Positions 61,030 through 64,000 of a stretch of DNA of 64,000 nt are shown in pieces. The position numbers were made by a program, and so were the translations under genes. The notes under the pieces were generated by a model. That model searched no databases and was not told the origin of the DNA. It saw only the letters and a program-made list of their open reading frames with translations. The first letter of the stretch is position 1. The number at the start of each line of letters is the position of its first letter. Source of the DNA: Pyricularia pennisetigena (Eukaryota; Ascomycota; Sordariomycetes; Magnaporthales; Pyriculariaceae); contig NC_043742.1 of assembly GCF_004337985.1 (NCBI RefSeq), forward strand, positions 5,569,259 through 5,633,258, given 5' to 3'.

Positions 61030-61542
61030 ATCCCAAACAAAATTGGAATCCGGAAAAAACGATTCGAGTAATATTTTAAGAAAAATTTCGGACGATCGCC
61101 GCCGCTCCTCCTATTTTACCTTTTCACGTTCCACGCGATCCAATTCCTCCAAATCGTTAATTCCGCGAAATATAGCTCGTATTATTTTTTTAAACCACAG
61201 TTTTTTTTATTTCCGTAAACGAAACAATTTCGCCTGCTGCGCGTAAATTTGCTTTTTAAACGTTTTAATTTCCGTATCCAGTTTCGAATATTGGCGACCA
61301 ATATAACGGATTTAAATAGCGGATAAACCCAATACGTCGTAATTAAAACGGTTGGAACGAACGCATTCCATACAACGAACAAAATCCTGCGGAAATACCT
61401 GATAAAATATTACGCCTTTAGCATAGCAGGGATTATAGGAAAGCATTTCGACAATATCGGTCGATAATAGGGAAAAAAGGAAAACGTGGCGACGTTTTGT
61501 CGACGAACGACCAAATTTTAATTTGGTTACGCGATTAAACAT
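61030..61542 (-). pseudogene. Antisense ORF of gypsy #3
   Basis: On the minus strand, one frame from 61542 reads MFNRVTKLKFGRSSTKRRHV, a CMECVRSNR motif (CxxC), then after a stop a coiled-coil segment (YSKLDTEIKTFKKQIYAQQ), LFRLRK, LEELDRVEREN and ESFFPDSNFVWDS. Three in-frame stops are at positions compatible with former Gln codons. The second half matches the antisense ORF of gypsy #2; the first half differs. The CxxC...C pattern recalls zinc-binding proteins, but the ligand set is incomplete. Confidence 0.6.
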
Positions 61543-61631
61543 GGCGTAAAAAAATTAGTAAAAAAAAAATATAAAAACAAAAACAAAAATTAAGGGAATA
61601 TAAATTATTTAAAAGCTAAAAAAATTTGGTT

Positions 61632-61649
61632 AAAGGAAAGGAAACCTAA
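61632..61649 (+). other. Polypurine tract of gypsy #3
   Basis: AAAGGAAAGGAAACC ends just before the 3' LTR. Gypsy #2 has a similar tract at the same place. Confidence 0.7.
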
Positions 61650-62105
61650 TATTACGACCAAATAAATTGGGTTAATACCAGTAAAACCAGGCGGGGTTAC
61701 ATTTTTTCTAACGATATTCGCCCAAAAAAATTACCGACCAATAAAATATCGATTATTTAAGGGAAAAGTTACGTAACGCCACGTAATCGCCAAAAAAGTA
61801 ATTTTAATGATTTTTAAAAGATTATAATAGATTAGGCGAAGTAATTTTTGCGATTTGTAACAAATTAAGGAAGATTATTTTTGGGATATAGTTTATATAA
61901 GGCACGCTTATTATTATGTAAATAAATTCGATTTTAGGATTGTTTAGCAGCAATCAAATTTTAGTTAACCTTAATATTTATTTGAAAACGATTATAATTT
62001 CACCCCAGTTATTAAAAACCCCAGTTACCCAGTTAAGACGTTCAGTTGCTTTAACCCACTGTACTTTACCCTAAGAACAGGTTACCCGATACCTTGATCG
62101 TAACA
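61650..62105 (+). repeat. 3' LTR of gypsy #3
   Basis: The 456-bp LTR runs from TATTACGACC (TG changed to TA) to GATCGTAACA, followed by the duplication ATAAT. Confidence 0.9.
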
Positions 62106-62300
62106 ATAATATTACGCACCACCAACGTACTAAATATACGTTATAAAAATTTTACTACGTATGGGTGTTAATTATAAAAGGATTAGTGATTTCAAAATAC
62201 CTGGAATCCAAACAAATGCCCGCTAATGGCCTTACAAAGCTCCTAACGCTTCCAATTCACAAGGTATTTTTAAAGTTTATAGGGCTTAAACCCTTATAAG
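62106..62300 (+). pseudogene. Copia #2 RNase H C-terminus, resumed after gypsy #3
   Basis: Joining across the 5-bp duplication, the frame goes on from NVYN to ITHHQRTKYTL, then LVISKYLESKQMPANGLTKLL and FLKFIGLKPL, the usual end of a copia RNase H. This in-frame continuation 21.7 kb away proves that gypsy #3 is a nested insertion. Confidence 0.88.
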
Positions 62301-63206
62301 CTTAGTTTTTACCCATTAAATTTTAGGGTATTATAATTAATTCGTTAGCCAATTATAACCCATTACATTTCTTTTGTTTGCAAATGTTGGAATTTTGTTA
62401 GTTTAACATAGACCGTACTATCCAGGTCCACCCTGTACAGGTTAATTGATAAGGAATTTATACCGACCATATACCCAAAATTACCAGACCTATATTTAAA
62501 AATTGAATTAGAATTGAAATATGTCGCGTTTTGGGCGATTTACGCATTCAAAATACCCTATATACTATGCCTGATTTGGACTATTACCAACGAACAGCCA
62601 AATTAGCTACCTGGTTTAATAGTTAATTCCGCGGGTTAATATTATGCAAATTGGGGCTTCGAATCCGGGGGTTGTCACAATTCTGGGGGATTTTTCCAAT
62701 TCGGGGGTTATAGGTCGGTACGAAGGGTTTAATTATCCAGAGGGTTTATATTGGGAGTTCGAGTTGGGTTAGGACATAAGGGGGATCTTGTTTTTAAGGT
62801 TTTATTTTTATGTACTTTTCTTTTCCGACTTCATGTAAATAGTAGCAAAAAAGAAAGGGTGTTAATTATATGCGTTATTTAGCATGTAATGGGTCCACTT
62901 TTATATATATATACATAAACCATAATAGATAGTGCCGAACTGGGGCTTTCGGGGTTGTCGGATTTTCCGTTATTTTTTATGTTGCAGGAGTTGCGATTCA
63001 AACGGTTAGTGAATGGGGTTTACCCTGTACCGGGTCTAACACCCACCCTGCACCTGCGTGTCAGCTACCCTGTATCGGGTTAAAATTTTCACCAAATTAG
63101 CAAATTAGTGCGAATTTAGAGATAGTTTATATGGCAATAAGGGGGTTTTTTCAACAACCCATACAAAATAATTTTTCGGAAAATCGTGTGCGGCACCGGA
63201 ATAGTC
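62301..63206 (+). other. Copia #2 3' region, possible LTR; no gene
   Basis: TGTTGGAATTTTG near 62386 is a plausible copia LTR start, but no second copy is present to confirm it. A weak tRNA-like stretch (TAGCTACCTGGTTT near 62606, CTTCGAATCC near 62659) lies inside. The region is less TpA-rich than its surroundings. It ends where a giant-element end begins at 63207. Confidence 0.4.
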
Positions 63207-63480
63207 TCAATGCTCAGACTAGACCCCCCTGCTTGGCAATGGGGAACGAGCGCTCCATGTACCTTTCAGCCACATGGTTTTTCGACCAATTACATTGGCC
63301 GAAAAGATCGCGCTCGTTCTAGTTTGAGGACATTTTGTCGCATTTCGCCGTTTATGGCGGTACCACCAACGATAATTTGTCGCATTTCGCCGTTTATAAC
63401 GGTATTATTAATAATATACCTAATATTGCGATATCGCTGATAATTATTTTATTAATATAAGGATAATTTAAAATATTTTA
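63207..63480 (-). mobile_element. Giant-element 3' end, variant, reversed
   Basis: TAGTCTCAATGCTCAGACTAG at 63207 and the following 160 bp match the inverse of the copy 3 right end. It differs by an extra copy of the TTGTCGCATTTCGCCGTTTA unit (63348-63376 and about 63376-63405) and a third, degenerate core near 63480. The match fades after about 63450. Whether a complete variant element continues beyond the window is open. Confidence 0.65.
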
Positions 63481-64000
63481 CCGTTTATAGCGGGTATACA
63501 CAATATATTCGTATTATAATAGCAAAAAAAATGGTGTAATTATAATGAAAAGTTAAATATTTAAATAAAAAAACAAATAAAAATTATAGAAATATATAGT
63601 AATTTGCGTTGAATTAATTGGAGTTTATTGATTATTTAAATGACGGCCGCGTTTTAATAGCTACTGTATATGGAAAAATATTAAGATATTAAGTAAAATT
63701 TGTAATTTTTCATTATATTTAATTTTTATTTTCAATGATGGTATATAATATTAGCTTCAGTTGAAATTACAGTTTTTAAAGCTTAGTTGACCTAATACTG
63801 CAGAGTGCATGCAATTATCGATTAAAATAAAAGTGTTATTAATATTTTTATATAAATTAACAGTTTGTTAAAAAACTAAATAATCTACGCAAATATTGGT
63901 AAAATGAAAATATTTTTAATAAATGTATTCCTTTATCAATTTGTTCATAAATTTTATTTAATTAAATAAAGCAAATAATATAAAAATAACACAAATTTGG
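63481..64000. other. AT-rich sequence without recognised feature
   Basis: No coding frame, repeat or element end is recognised. Its texture differs from the RIP-mutated elements, with more mixed A/T runs and few CpG, so it may be older spacer or the interior of the variant element whose end is at 63207. Confidence 0.4.

Larger units (their letters stand above)
40352..62105 (+). mobile_element. Complete Ty3/gypsy chromovirus #3 with a giant element in its 5' LTR
   Basis: The target duplication ATAAT (40347-40351 and 62106-62110) defines both ends. Without the 14.5-kb insert the 5' LTR (40352-40404 joined to 54909-55311) is 456 bp, the same as the 3' LTR (61650-62105). The internal region 55312-61649 carries gag, pol with chromodomain, and the antisense ORF. 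It is inserted in the RNase H coding region of copia #2, which reads on in frame from 62106. Confidence 0.93.

Noticed and set aside
1..64000. Mitochondrial or bacterial origin because of high AT content
   Set aside because: Chromodomain gypsy and copia elements, a pogo transposase and RIP-type stops indicate a fungal nuclear repeat region.

Overview
The window looks like a gene-poor, transposon-packed, AT-rich compartment of a filamentous ascomycete (Pezizomycotina). I see no host gene, rRNA gene or functional tRNA gene. Almost everything is a decayed transposable element. In-frame stops sit mainly at former CAA/CAG/TGG codons, copies of a family differ mostly by C/T and G/A transitions, TpA is enriched, and CpG is not conspicuously depleted. 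That is the expected trace of repeat-induced point mutation (RIP) at CpA. The species cannot be named from the sequence.

The main actor is a giant (~13.8 kb without insertions) terminal-inverted-repeat element. It is present as copy 1 (1-10260, 3' part), copy 2 (12013-17575, 5' part), copy 3 (40405-54899, both ends) and an end fragment (63207-~63480, reversed). Copy 3 has inverted ends starting TAGTCTCAG, a second inner inverted repeat of about 40 bp, and a 9-bp target duplication GGGTCACAC. It carries three decayed genes: a RecQ-type helicase (+), a large SNF2-type helicase with an Asn/Pro-rich N-terminus (+), and a convergent ~1,100-codon gene (-) that resembles fungal DUF6589 proteins and may be the transposase. 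About 17 dispersed near-palindromes (TTGTAAYAATTRTTACAA-like) are scattered through it. I did not recognise this combination as a named element.

Layout: 1-10260 giant copy 1, with a solo LTR at 6880-7540; 10299-12012 truncated pogo/Fot1-like element (-); 12013-17575 giant copy 2, inserted in the pogo transposase; 17576-23782 Ty1/copia element #1 (-) with two LTRs; 23783-26718 and 33943-34353 Ty3/gypsy element #1 (+, chromodomain); 26719-33937 complete Ty3/gypsy chromovirus #2 (-, TSD ATTAA) inside #1; 34354-36880 LTR-like and gag-like debris with a 120-bp tandem repeat; 36881-40351 and 62106-~63206 Ty1/copia element #2 (+); 40352-62105 complete chromovirus #3 (+, TSD ATAAT) inside copia #2; 40405-54899 giant copy 3 inside the 5' LTR of chromovirus #3; 43599-44271 a solo copia LTR inside giant copy 3. 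The order of events is therefore: copia #2, then gypsy #3, then giant copy 3, then solo LTR.

The copia #1 LTR family (five LTRs here: two flanking the element, three solo with 5-bp duplications) contains a tRNA-like segment with Pol III A and B boxes followed by TTTT. Both full chromoviruses carry a conserved antisense ORF between the chromodomain and the 3' LTR.
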